Positions 26,085-35,311 of a DNA stretch of 64,000 nt are shown one piece after another; positions within the stretch are counted from its first letter, which is position 1; each line of letters begins with the position of its first letter. Source of the stretch: Ignavibacteria bacterium. GTDB taxonomy: Bacteria > Bacteroidota > Ignavibacteria > Ignavibacteriales > SURF-24. The stretch covers positions 1-64,000 of the forward strand of contig JAAXKQ010000005.1 in assembly GCA_025612245.1 (NCBI GenBank), in the 5' to 3' direction. The notes beneath the pieces are model-generated. The model was not told the DNA's origin. It searched no databases and saw only the letters and a program-made list of their open reading frames with translations. Position numbers and translations under genes: made by a program.

Positions 26085-29000
26085 ATGAAGAAAGTTTTTT
26101 CAATTGTGGGGCTATTCCTGATACTATTTTCCTGTAGTATCTATGGACAGTTGAATTACAAGTTCTCTGCGGGTTCAGGTACGTTTACGCCTATTACGGG
26201 CGCATCACAATTTACCTGGAACCTTACTACTGCGAATGATGAAGAATATTCTGCAGCAACAGATATCGGCTTTACTTTTACTTATGCCGGAACGGAATAT
26301 ACGCAGTTCCAGGTTTCGACTAATGGTTTCTTAAGGTTCGGAGGAAGCGGTTTAACTGCTGCAACCTCGGCCGATGCTCTTGACGGATCACTAAGACAGA
26401 TAGTGGCCCCATTGTGGGATAACCTGTCGGTAGGTCTGACTGCTACAGACATTACATACCTTCGTGAAGGTAGCGAGCCAAACCGGGTGCTTACGGTTGA
26501 ATGGAAAAACGTAAAGTGGAATAAAGCGGCCTCGGCTGTAAATGCCCAGTTCCAGGTGAAACTTTACGAAGGAAGCAACAAAATAGAATTTGTTTATGGC
26601 AATATGGTACAGCCTGCTTCGGTCAGTGCCTCCATAGGCCTGGTTGATAATACTCCAATTACAACGGCCGGCTGGGCGACGGGAAAATTCCTAAGCATCA
26701 ATGTCGGCGGAACTGCCGGCGCAAGGACATACCACCAGACAATGAGCATTCCATTTAGTGCCATATCAAATGCTCCCGATCCGAATACCGTTTTTACTTT
26801 TGAGCCTGTGACAAAGACTCCAATTGCTGCCGGCACATATACCATAGGCGGAACAAATCCCGACTACAAGACATTAAGCGATGCAGCAACAGCGCTGAAC
26901 GTCAATGGTGTCGCGGGTCCGGTCGTATTTAAGGTCCGTGAGGGTACTTACGACGATATCTTCCATCTGATTGCAGTGGAAGGAACCTCGGAGACCAATA
27001 CAATTACTTTGATGAATGAAAGCGGAACGGTTGTTCTCTCGCCAAGAAATGGCTCCAGCGGCAGCACTTCAGGGGGCTACAATGCCGATGGCATAATTCG
27101 ACTTGACGGCACCCAGTATGCGACCATTCAGGGTCTGACCTTAAATGACAACGGCCAGTCAAGTACACAGCTGAAATTTGAATTTGGCGTTTGTGTAGGA
27201 AACTCACTTCTGAATAATAGAATGGCGCAAGGTGCAAAGTTTAATCATCTTAAAGATCTTGTTATTGACATGAAACCTACTACCGGCACCACTCATTCAG
27301 GTGCAATAGGTATTCGTTACTTTACTCAATGGGCAACGGGTACAAATGAGACAGATACCAGCATGACAACAAGCTATAATACAATTGAAAACTGTACATT
27401 CAAAGGCTACTGGCGCGCAGGAATTAAAACCTTTGGTGTCAGCGGTGTAAATCCGGACCGCGGCAATGTAATTAAAGGCTGCACGTTCGGAGACTTTTCA
27501 ATTAAAACGGGTACCGGCTCAGACATACGTACAATGGAGATTGACTGTGAGAACGGGATGGTGATTGAAAACAACACGATCCATAATATTGAAGCTACAA
27601 TTATGTCCAGTAACAATATTTATGGTATCTGGTTTAACCCGGCTTCGAGCGGATCAAATCTGAGCAGCGGAAAAATAATAATCAGCAATAACGAAATCGA
27701 TTCAATATCCAACAGCGGCACCGGAGTAACCAGTGGTGTTGCAAGAGCCATTTGCATAAATGCCGTTGCAAACAATACCGATGTACAGATTTATGGAAAT
27801 AAAATCCATAATCTTTACTCGAGCGGTACAACGGGCAGCGCCGATGGAATATTTGAAAACATCAGTGCCGGAACGCCTTTTACTTCGGAAGTTTACAACA
27901 ACATGATCTACGATCTGAAAGCGCCGAAATCCTCATATGCACAGATGCCTGTCAGGGGAATTGCCTTCCAGAACGTGGCAGGAAACGGGGTTTTTACGGT
28001 TTATAACAATACGGTTTATCTGGATAATGCAGTTCCGCCGGCAGTAAGCGGAACAAACGTTGCACACCGTTCGGCCTGTATGTATGTAGGAAGCTTTTCC
28101 ACAGGTGTTCTCGATCTTAAGAACAACGTATTTGTAAACACCATGGGTACAAGCTCTACCGGAACTGGTGTCTCGGCAGCATCATGCTTTGGCACTTCAG
28201 CTTCTTCGCTGCTTTTGACGCTGAAAGCTACAAGCGGCAACAACTTATACTTTGCCGATACAACAATTGCAAATAACTGTATTGCATATGATGGCACTAA
28301 AGTTTATAAAACACTGGCTGAATTAAAGGGGATCGCAAATTTTGCACCAAGAGAATCAAACTCTTTCTCGGCTGACTCCAGAACTTCCTTTGTCAGCTCA
28401 GTAAAGCCTTATGACGTGCATATTTCCCCTGCCTCATGGCTCGTTAAGTCGCAGGGTGAACCCAATGCTCTTGTGGCTAAGGACATTGACGGTGATGTAA
28501 GAAGCACCGATCCGGCTACAGGTCCTGTATCCATTGGTGCAGATGAATATCAGCCTACCGGCAACCCCCCGGTTACAGTAAGTGGAAAAATTGCAGATGG
28601 CGAAACCTCAACCTTTACAGGTGTTGACGGCAGAACGGTTGGTGAAATAACCTGGCACGCCGGAAAAGCTGCATTGCCGGATTCTGTGGCCTTTGCTTAT
28701 CTACCCGGCACCCAGTTAATACCTCCTTCTGTAACATCCATATTCAAAAACTATTCAGTCCTGACATACGGCGGAACAACGGGCTGGAATGCTGACCTTA
28801 AGCTTTATTACAACCCGTCTACAGAGCTGAATGGTGTTTCCGAATCCGCTCTGAAGGTTCACCAGAAAAAAGGGGAAAACTGGAGACAGCTTTCTTCAAG
28901 TGTCAGTGCAGAAAAACATTTTGTCCTGGCAAACATTATCTCAGGAGCAGACTTTACCTTAGGAAATGCAGCTCCTGTTCCTACGGCTTTAATTGAGGGA

Positions 29001-30563
29001 GTCAGGCTGGATGACAATGGCGACCTCAGGCCGGACAGGCTCGGAGAGACATTAAAGATCACGGGTGTTGTGGTCTCAGGTGACTTTGCAGCCAGCGACA
29101 CCGGAAGCAGTTATTACATTAACGACAGGACCGGCGGCATTTTATTGTCCACAACAAAGAAACTCTCGGCAGCCTTGAGCCTGGGCGACAGCCTGCAGGT
29201 AACAGGTGTCGTGGGGCAGTATAAGGGTGAAACGGAATTTGTTCCTGCTGATACCGTTGTTGGCGAAAGCGGAAGCATTGTTGTACTGAAAACAAATGCA
29301 CTAGTTCCGGCTCCCATAGTAATCAACCTGAAGGATCTTAATTCCGAAAAGTATGAGGGAAATCTTGTTGTCGTAAGGGGCATCACAAAAATGCCTTCAA
29401 GCCTCCCGTGGCCGGTTTCCGGCGATACGACCCTAACGGTTGGCTTCGGCACGGATTCAGCCTCATTGTTTGTTGATCACGATGCCAAGCTCGGAAGCGA
29501 ACCGGAGTGGCTTTTGGACGTGACGGGCATTGTTGCTCAGAATTCTGAAAACCTGAGTGACGGTTACAGGCTCATGCCAAGAAGCGCTGCAGACGTCACG
29601 GTACCTGTTCTTACACTGGCATCGGCAAGAGAAGACTTGAATAACGACTTTATACCTGACAGAAAGGGTCAGATCCTGAAAGCCAGGGGTGTTGTTATTT
29701 CACCGGATTTTACGGCAAGCCACCAGTCGAATAACAACTACTATATGATGGATGGAACTGCCGGAATACTGGTGTTCTCTTCCAAAAAGCTCACTTCTGC
29801 TTTGAATATTGGCGACAGTATTCTTGTAAAGGGAAAGATCGACCAGTATAAGGGGGCCACTGAATTCGTACCCCTTACAGCTGAAGTTGGAGAAAAGGGA
29901 AGCGTTGTTGTTCTGAAGACCAATGCATATGTTCCGGAACCAGTTACCATTACCGTAAAAGACGTCAATTCAGAAAAATATGAAGGATGCCTGGTAAAGG
30001 TAAAAGACCTTAGAAAGATGATCTCAAGCGCACCATGGCCTGCTGAAGGCGCAAATGCGGGAATGAGAGTAGGGGCTGATAACGACTCCACGACTCTCTT
30101 TATTGATCTTGATACCGACATCGATGGTTCGAAAGAAATAATTTGGCCTGCCAACATTACGGGTATTGTCAGTCAGTTTTCTTCATCACCAAGCCTTAAT
30201 GACGGTTATGAACTGCTCCCAAGAAAGAGAGCGGATATAGACTATATTGACGGCGTTGTTGATAATTTATCGAAGATACCTGCCAGCTATGCCCTTAACC
30301 AGAATTATCCGAATCCGTTTAATCCTTCAACTACCATCAGCTTCGATCTGAAGTCAAACGCAAATGTTACGTTGAAGATATACAGCATTCTTGGACAGGA
30401 AGTTACAACGCTTGCAAATGGCACTCTTATGCCTGCCGGCCATAAGACGCTGAACTTCAATGCATCCAGTCTGCCCAGCGGAATGTACATATACAGGCTG
30501 GAAGCCAAGGGAATTGACGGATCTAACTTTACAGGCATTAAGAAAATGATGCTTCTGAAGTAA
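26085..30563 (+). CDS. giant secreted beta-helix protein with duplicated module and type IX sorting domain
   Basis: The start is placed at ATG 26085, which gives a signal peptide (MKKVFSIVGLFLILFSCSIYG) and a 1492-residue product. An earlier in-frame ATG at 26016 would put 23 residues before the signal. Domains in order: an N-terminal beta-sandwich-like segment (about 20-250); a right-handed parallel beta-helix region (about 255-820) with many NN.I.N turns and the IDGDVRSTDPATGPVSIGADEY close typical of these proteins; a linker; two tandem copies of a roughly 205-residue module (about 970-1390); and a C-terminal sorting domain, QNYPNPFNPSTTI. It is probably displayed at the cell surface. Carbohydrate binding or lyase activity is possible for the beta-helix, but no catalytic site was identified. 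Confidence 0.88.
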   Translation: MKKVFSIVGLFLILFSCSIYGQLNYKFSAGSGTFTPITGASQFTWNLTTANDEEYSAATDIGFTFTYAGTEYTQFQVSTNGFLRFGGSGLTAATSADALDGSLRQIVAPLWDNLSVGLTATDITYLREGSEPNRVLTVEWKNVKWNKAASAVNAQFQVKLYEGSNKIEFVYGNMVQPASVSASIGLVDNTPITTAGWATGKFLSINVGGTAGARTYHQTMSIPFSAISNAPDPNTVFTFEPVTKTPIAAGTYTIGGTNPDYKTLSDAATALNVNGVAGPVVFKVREGTYDDIFHLIAVEGTSETNTITLMNESGTVVLSPRNGSSGSTSGGYNADGIIRLDGTQYATIQGLTLNDNGQSSTQLKFEFGVCVGNSLLNNRMAQGAKFNHLKDLVIDMKPTTGTTHSGAIGIRYFTQWATGTNETDTSMTTSYNTIENCTFKGYWRAGIKTFGVSGVNPDRGNVIKGCTFGDFSIKTGTGSDIRTMEIDCENGMVIENNTIHNIEATIMSSNNIYGIWFNPASSGSNLSSGKIIISNNEIDSISNSGTGVTSGVARAICINAVANNTDVQIYGNKIHNLYSSGTTGSADGIFENISAGTPFTSEVYNNMIYDLKAPKSSYAQMPVRGIAFQNVAGNGVFTVYNNTVYLDNAVPPAVSGTNVAHRSACMYVGSFSTGVLDLKNNVFVNTMGTSSTGTGVSAASCFGTSASSLLLTLKATSGNNLYFADTTIANNCIAYDGTKVYKTLAELKGIANFAPRESNSFSADSRTSFVSSVKPYDVHISPASWLVKSQGEPNALVAKDIDGDVRSTDPATGPVSIGADEYQPTGNPPVTVSGKIADGETSTFTGVDGRTVGEITWHAGKAALPDSVAFAYLPGTQLIPPSVTSIFKNYSVLTYGGTTGWNADLKLYYNPSTELNGVSESALKVHQKKGENWRQLSSSVSAEKHFVLANIISGADFTLGNAAPVPTALIEGVRLDDNGDLRPDRLGETLKITGVVVSGDFAASDTGSSYYINDRTGGILLSTTKKLSAALSLGDSLQVTGVVGQYKGETEFVPADTVVGESGSIVVLKTNALVPAPIVINLKDLNSEKYEGNLVVVRGITKMPSSLPWPVSGDTTLTVGFGTDSASLFVDHDAKLGSEPEWLLDVTGIVAQNSENLSDGYRLMPRSAADVTVPVLTLASAREDLNNDFIPDRKGQILKARGVVISPDFTASHQSNNNYYMMDGTAGILVFSSKKLTSALNIGDSILVKGKIDQYKGATEFVPLTAEVGEKGSVVVLKTNAYVPEPVTITVKDVNSEKYEGCLVKVKDLRKMISSAPWPAEGANAGMRVGADNDSTTLFIDLDTDIDGSKEIIWPANITGIVSQFSSSPSLNDGYELLPRKRADIDYIDGVVDNLSKIPASYALNQNYPNPFNPSTTISFDLKSNANVTLKIYSILGQEVTTLANGTLMPAGHKTLNFNASSLPSGMYIYRLEAKGIDGSNFTGIKKMMLLK
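28984..30255 (+). repeat. two tandem copies of a ~205-residue module in the beta-helix protein
   Basis: Copy 1 (about 28984-29605) and copy 2 (about 29615-30255) share the same order of blocks: a calcium-type acidic loop (DDNGDLRPDR / DLNNDFIPDR), LKITGVVVS / LKARGVVIS, SLGDSLQVTGVVGQYKGETEFVP / NIGDSILVKGKIDQYKGATEFVP in shortened form, SIVVLKTNA / SVVVLKTNA, NSEKYEG in both, and DGYRLMPR / DGYELLPR. The module looks like an OB-fold domain found in exported proteins of this phylum. Confidence 0.8.
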
Positions 30564-30585
30564 TACAGATAGTACTTATCCTTGA

Positions 30586-30615
30586 AAAGCCGGCTCACCG
30601 TAGCCGGCTTTTTTG
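30586..30615 (+). terminator. rho-independent terminator of the beta-helix gene
   Basis: A 10-bp stem, AAAAGCCGGC (30586-30595) with GCCGGCTTTT (30604-30613), has an 8-base loop and a T tract on the plus strand. Confidence 0.88.
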
Positions 30616-30696
30616 TATCCTGAATTTTTTAACCATGCTAACTCCTTTATTTTAAGGACCTTCAGACCTGCCCATTCCCCGGAAGGAGAAATATCT

Positions 30697-30725
30697 TTGC
30701 ATAATTGGGTATTTTGTGCTATAAT
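30697..30725 (+). promoter_or_regulatory. candidate sigma70-type promoter of ldh
   Basis: TTGCAT (30697-30702), 17 bases, then a perfect TATAAT (30720-30725). The start codon lies about 75 bases after the predicted transcription start. GAGG before ATG 30805 is the ribosome site. Confidence 0.6.
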
Positions 30726-30804
30726 TATTTAAGTTTTAATGGGGTCATTCCCGAAAAGTTTTCTTATTTCACATAAACATTGTTTCAGAAAAGTGAGGTA
30801 ACTT

Positions 30805-31788
30805 ATGAAGGTTGGAATTGTTGGCGCCGGAATGGTTGGCGCTACTTCAGCTTACGCTATTGTAATGACAAAAGCTGCAAGTGAAATTGTATTAATAGAT
30901 GCCAACGAAAAACGTGCAATTGCTGAAGCCGCAGATATTCAGCACGCGGTTCCTTTTACGCACGCAACCGAAATATATGCCGGAGGTTACGAGGACCTTA
31001 CGGATGCAAAAGTTGTAATAATTGCTGCCGGGGCAAGCCAGAGGCCGGGAGAAACCAGACTGATGCTTTTTGAAAGAAATGCCGCCATATTAAACCAGAT
31101 AATTCAAAATACGGTAAAATATGCTCCGAATGCAATATTCCTCATTGCTACAAACCCGGTTGACATCATTACACATATAAGCACAAAGATTGCAATTAAG
31201 TACGGAGTTCCCCCGACACACGTTATAGGTTCAGGCACTACTCTGGACACGGCACGTTTCAGGGCGCTGGTTGGCAACCACGCAGGAGTTGATTCGCAGC
31301 ACGTACATGGATATGTAATTGGCGAACACGGGGATTCCGAAGTCCTCACCTGGTCTAACATCGATATCAGTGGTATTCCTCTGGAAGACTTTATACAGTT
31401 CAGGAAAGTTGAATTTAACGACCAGGTAAAGCGCACAATTGATGAAGGAGTCCGCAATGCCGCCTACAAGATCATTGAAGGCAAGGGGTCGACTTATTAC
31501 GGAATTGGCGCCGCAATAGCACGAATTGTTGATGCCATCAACAGGGATAACCGTGCCGTACTGACGGTTTCGACCATAAACGAAGAAGTAGAGGGGATAA
31601 GGGAAGTAGCACTTTCCCTGCCGCACCTGATAAGCGGCAACGGGGATCTTGGAACGCTGCCTCTGAGGTTAAGCTATGAGGAAAGACTTTTACTCAGAAA
31701 AAGTGCCGAAATAATAAAAGAAAAAATTGACGAATACGAAAAGAAAGAAGTAAGTAGCAAGGAATCAAAAGTAACAGATAAAAAGTAG
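30805..31788 (+). CDS. ldh: L-lactate dehydrogenase
   Basis: The 327-residue protein has an N-terminal NAD-binding motif, GIVGAGMVGATSAY. Gln79 in AGASQRPGETR is the residue that marks lactate rather than malate dehydrogenases, where Arg is usual. The catalytic His175 lies in GEHGDSE, and LDTARFR holds the substrate-binding Arg. It reduces pyruvate to L-lactate with NADH in the cytosol, regenerating NAD during fermentation, or runs in reverse. The C-terminal 25 residues are a charged, lysine-rich extension beyond the usual end. It is a single gene with a good promoter and no clear terminator before the convergent methyltransferase gene. Confidence 0.94.
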   Translation: MKVGIVGAGMVGATSAYAIVMTKAASEIVLIDANEKRAIAEAADIQHAVPFTHATEIYAGGYEDLTDAKVVIIAAGASQRPGETRLMLFERNAAILNQIIQNTVKYAPNAIFLIATNPVDIITHISTKIAIKYGVPPTHVIGSGTTLDTARFRALVGNHAGVDSQHVHGYVIGEHGDSEVLTWSNIDISGIPLEDFIQFRKVEFNDQVKRTIDEGVRNAAYKIIEGKGSTYYGIGAAIARIVDAINRDNRAVLTVSTINEEVEGIREVALSLPHLISGNGDLGTLPLRLSYEERLLLRKSAEIIKEKIDEYEKKEVSSKESKVTDKK

Positions 31789-31970
31789 AAAGTTGTGCGG
31801 CACACGAAAGCCGCATCCAAAGTTGGGGAAATGAAGGCTGCAGGGTAAGGAATTTTTTGTAAATAGAATTCTTAACCTGAAATCCTGTTGTTAAAAGAGT
31901 CCTGGATTGGGAAAGAGGAATGGAGAGTGGAAGAGGCTTAGGGTTGATGAAAAAGAAGAAAAGTGATCTT

Positions 31971-32600
31971 TCATTTTTCAAACCTGAAGGAAATGAGCCT
32001 GGGAAGGCCCGACTGATCCTTTTCGTGGCGCCACTCTCTTAAGTCCCTGAGGTTAAGGCCGTTGCTTTTAGCCGCCAGTAAAAAGCCGGAGATATCGTGC
32101 ACGTGCGCTTTAATTTCAATTCTGTTGCCCCCGCGCTCAAACCTGGCTTTTTTACCCTGGTACTGCCTGAAAGGATGGAGCTCGCAGACAAAGAACGTTC
32201 CGCCACGTTTAAGTACGCGTGCGGCTTCCGAGAAAATGAAATTAAGGTCTTCAACGTGTTCTAAAACTAGATTTACTAAGATCAAATCGAAGACGTTTTC
32301 TGAAAAGGGCCAGGGTTTTGTAACGTCTGCAAGCGAAAATATGACGTTTCTTGCTTCAGCCTTTTCTCTGGCTTTACTGAGCATGCCTTCCGAAAAGTCC
32401 ACTGCCCACACTTTTGCTGAGACAGAGGAAAGGAAAGCCGTGTTTTTACCAGTGCCGCATCCAAGTTCAAGAACCGCATTAAAGTGACTTCCTTTGAGGC
32501 TCTCCCGTGTAACCGTTTCGTCCAGGTCCCGTGTCAGGTTGATGTCCGAGTCATAAGTTTCAGACCAGCTGTCATAGGCTTTTTTAACCAACATATCCAT
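31971..32600 (-). CDS. class I SAM-dependent methyltransferase
   Basis: From the ATG at 32600 the product has 209 residues; a TTG six codons upstream is a weaker start. The SAM-binding motif I is VLELGCGTGKN (about 43-53), followed by VWAVDFSEGML and FDLILVNLVLEHV, the methyltransferase-11 pattern. The C-terminal third is a cap that likely picks the substrate. It is cytosolic. The start, YDSWSETYDSDIN, resembles small-molecule methyltransferases of the UbiE/BioC type, but no biotin or quinone genes are close. Substrate unknown. It is convergent with ldh and divergent from the TonB-dependent receptor gene at 32888. Confidence 0.9.
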   Translation of the reverse strand: MDMLVKKAYDSWSETYDSDINLTRDLDETVTRESLKGSHFNAVLELGCGTGKNTAFLSSVSAKVWAVDFSEGMLSKAREKAEARNVIFSLADVTKPWPFSENVFDLILVNLVLEHVEDLNFIFSEAARVLKRGGTFFVCELHPFRQYQGKKARFERGGNRIEIKAHVHDISGFLLAAKSNGLNLRDLREWRHEKDQSGLPRLISFRFEK

Positions 32601-32821
32601 TCTTCTTTTTTTACGCAATGGTATAATTTATAAAAATTCCGCGAAATTTCTATCCGAACTCGCAATGAAGTTACCCTTTTACTGAATTTTTTGAAACATT
32701 TTTCTTCCTTTATTTTCTCAATCTCCCTTTAGTCCGCAGGCTACAATTTTTGGCACAAGTACCTGACTCCAGGCGCTTATACATTTTGTAATTAATTTCG
32801 TAAGTTTACACCCGGAATCTA

Positions 32822-32834
32822 ACCGTTAAACGGT
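32822..32834. promoter_or_regulatory. perfect palindrome in the divergent promoter region, operator candidate
   Basis: ACCGTT-A-AACGGT is a perfect 6-1-6 inverted repeat, 54 bases before the TTG start of the TonB-dependent receptor gene. It could be a repressor site. No matching regulator was identified. Confidence 0.35.
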
Positions 32835-32887
32835 CAGCTTATTCATTTCTCAAAGATCGTTTGTGGTAATAATTAAGAGGAGTCAAA

Positions 32888-35272
32888 TTGAAGTATTTAT
32901 TAATAATATTTGCGATTATTTTCTGCGCTGAAGTGTCTTATCCGCAGAATTATACAGTTAAAGGAACAGTAAGGGATCTATATTCCGGACAGTCCATTTC
33001 TGAAGTAAAGGTAATGCTTCCTTCGGACAAATTTAATGCTGAAACCGACAGTCTGGGTAATTTTACTCTCAGAAATATTCCTGAAGGGGAGTACCCTGTT
33101 ACCTTTTCGCGCATCGGATATTCTTCGAAAACAGTAGCACTTAGACTGCTTCCGGAAAAGGAGGACGCAGTTCTGGAAATTCAACTAATGCCAATGCCCG
33201 TTACGCTGCAGGACGTTTACGTAACGAGCATGCGATATGGAAAAAACATCAGTGAAATTCCTCTTCCGATGGAAGTTATGACGGGAAGTGAAATTGAGAA
33301 GATTGCTGCCGTTTCCGTTTCGGACCTGTTAAAAAATAAACCCGGAGTTGCTCTTCAACGGGATGGAATCTGGGGAACAAGCGTCAGCATCAGGGGATTA
33401 AGCCGTGCGGGAATTGTAACCTTAATTGATGGGAACAGGATTGAAACCGCCACAGACATTTCGGCAGGATTATCACTCATTGATGTGAACAACATTGAAA
33501 GAATTGAAGTAATAAAAGGCGCCGCCTCTTCGCTCTACGGTACCGGTGCACTGGGAGGAATTGTAAATATAATTTCAAAAACCGGGCATTACAGCGACAG
33601 CTTTAAGACAGGCGGCTCAATCAGCAGCGGATACAATACCGTTAATAAAAACGGTTTTGGAAATGCCTCCTTAAGTGCAGGAGCAAAGCGGTGGTTTGCA
33701 CACCTGAGCGGATCATTAAGAGATGCAGGCAACGTGAAGACGCCACGCGGCACCTTAAGCAACAGTCAGTTTAAGGATAACAGCTTTGCTGCCGATTTGG
33801 GTTTTAAGCCTTTAACTGATAATGAGCTTAAGGTCAATTACCAGAGGGTCTACGCAACTAATGTCGGCATACCCGGCGGAGGAAGCCTTTTCCCAGCAAA
33901 TGCGCTTGTAAGATACCCGAGTGAGGAAAGAAGGCTTTTCAGCGCTGAATATAACATTCAGAACATATCGGCAAATTTCCTGAAACTTTCGGCCAAGTAT
34001 TACTATCAGTATATTTTGAGGAATGTTGAGAACATTCCGGGTACTGTTACAAAAACTCCGGCACAGAACGGGCAGCCTGCCAAACAAACCAGTGTCCTTA
34101 TGATTACTCCGAATGCAAGGCATTATACAAACGGACTGCAGCTTCAGACGGACTGGACGTTTGGAGAAAGGAATTATGTCATAGCCGGTGTGGATGCATG
34201 GCAAAGACAGCTCGACAGCAGGCGTGAAAGAAAAATTCAGGTTGCAATGTTAAACGCCAGAGGTGATTCCGTCGTAAAGGTAAATAACCAGATTGTTGGC
34301 GAAAGGCCACTCCCCGAGTCGCGCTTCCGCAGCATTGGTTTCTTTGCACAGGATGAGGTGACACTCATAAAGAATAAATTGAAAGTGACGCTGGGAGGAA
34401 GATACGACCAGATTACCATTAAAAATGACAGCGTAGCCAATCCGGTCTATACGGTTTTAAACGGCGTTAGAAATAACGCTCCTGCGGTTACTTCCTCATG
34501 GTCTTCGGGAAAAGCAAACAACCATTCCTGGAGCGCAAATGCCGACCTGCTTTATTCATTTATGAAGGGAGGCAACTTGAATTTCAATGTTGCGCGTTCT
34601 TTCAGGGCCCCTTCGCTTGAAGAAAGGTTCAAGTACATCGACCAGGGAAACGTGGTTTATCTTGGTGATATTAACCTAAAACCCGAGGACGGCTTCAGCA
34701 CTGATGCCGGTGTAAGGATATTTAATGAGGCATTTTCAGTTGAGTTTAACGTATTCTTAAACAGTCTGACAAATATGGTTGTAGATAAACCTTCCACTTA
34801 TGAGGGCAGGCCCGCATTCATAAGCTCAAACGTCGGGAAGGCAAGGCTCTATGGCTTCGACTTAAGCGCTGAATTTAATCCATTCAGGGATTATGTGTGC
34901 TACATGTTGACCTCATATGTATCAGGAAGGGATGTTGACAAGGATCTTGATCTGCCTCAGATGCCGCCATTGAATGGAAAGCTGGGCCTCAGGCTTCCGG
35001 TTATGGAGTACGCGAACGTTGACCTCTCGGCCACTGTTTTCGCGGCACAGAATAACGTAGCACCGGGTGAGATGAAAACCCCTGGTTATGCATACTTCGA
35101 CCTATATCTGAATTCAGTTCCAGTTGATCTGGCAGGCAGCCACGTTACGTTTTTTGCCGGGGTTGAGAACATTACCGATAAGGCTTACAGGAATCACCTG
35201 GCATCGAACCGCGGGCTCTTGAACGTGGAGCCGGGAAGAAACTTCTTCCTTAAGATGAGTTTGAACTGGTAG
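32888..35272 (+). CDS. TonB-dependent receptor with carboxypeptidase-like N-terminal domain
   Basis: Translation starts at a TTG codon, supported by AAGAGGAG six bases upstream and by the signal peptide that follows directly (about 1-20, ending SYPQ). The 794-residue protein then has a carboxypeptidase-regulatory-like beta domain (about 22-100), a plug domain (about 115-235; VSVSDLLKNKPGV, VSIRGLSRAGI, IERIEVIKGAASSLYG) and an outer-membrane beta-barrel ending in the aromatic FFLKMSLNW. It should import a scarce nutrient, such as a metal chelate or vitamin, using TonB energy. There is no SusD partner, so glycan import is less likely. The neighbouring DMT transporter gene starts 39 bases later and may be co-transcribed. 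Confidence 0.92.
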   Translation: MKYLLIIFAIIFCAEVSYPQNYTVKGTVRDLYSGQSISEVKVMLPSDKFNAETDSLGNFTLRNIPEGEYPVTFSRIGYSSKTVALRLLPEKEDAVLEIQLMPMPVTLQDVYVTSMRYGKNISEIPLPMEVMTGSEIEKIAAVSVSDLLKNKPGVALQRDGIWGTSVSIRGLSRAGIVTLIDGNRIETATDISAGLSLIDVNNIERIEVIKGAASSLYGTGALGGIVNIISKTGHYSDSFKTGGSISSGYNTVNKNGFGNASLSAGAKRWFAHLSGSLRDAGNVKTPRGTLSNSQFKDNSFAADLGFKPLTDNELKVNYQRVYATNVGIPGGGSLFPANALVRYPSEERRLFSAEYNIQNISANFLKLSAKYYYQYILRNVENIPGTVTKTPAQNGQPAKQTSVLMITPNARHYTNGLQLQTDWTFGERNYVIAGVDAWQRQLDSRRERKIQVAMLNARGDSVVKVNNQIVGERPLPESRFRSIGFFAQDEVTLIKNKLKVTLGGRYDQITIKNDSVANPVYTVLNGVRNNAPAVTSSWSSGKANNHSWSANADLLYSFMKGGNLNFNVARSFRAPSLEERFKYIDQGNVVYLGDINLKPEDGFSTDAGVRIFNEAFSVEFNVFLNSLTNMVVDKPSTYEGRPAFISSNVGKARLYGFDLSAEFNPFRDYVCYMLTSYVSGRDVDKDLDLPQMPPLNGKLGLRLPVMEYANVDLSATVFAAQNNVAPGEMKTPGYAYFDLYLNSVPVDLAGSHVTFFAGVENITDKAYRNHLASNRGLLNVEPGRNFFLKMSLNW

Positions 35273-35311
35273 GCAAAAATTAAATATTCAATAATTTAAC
35301 GTCCGGGTGCA

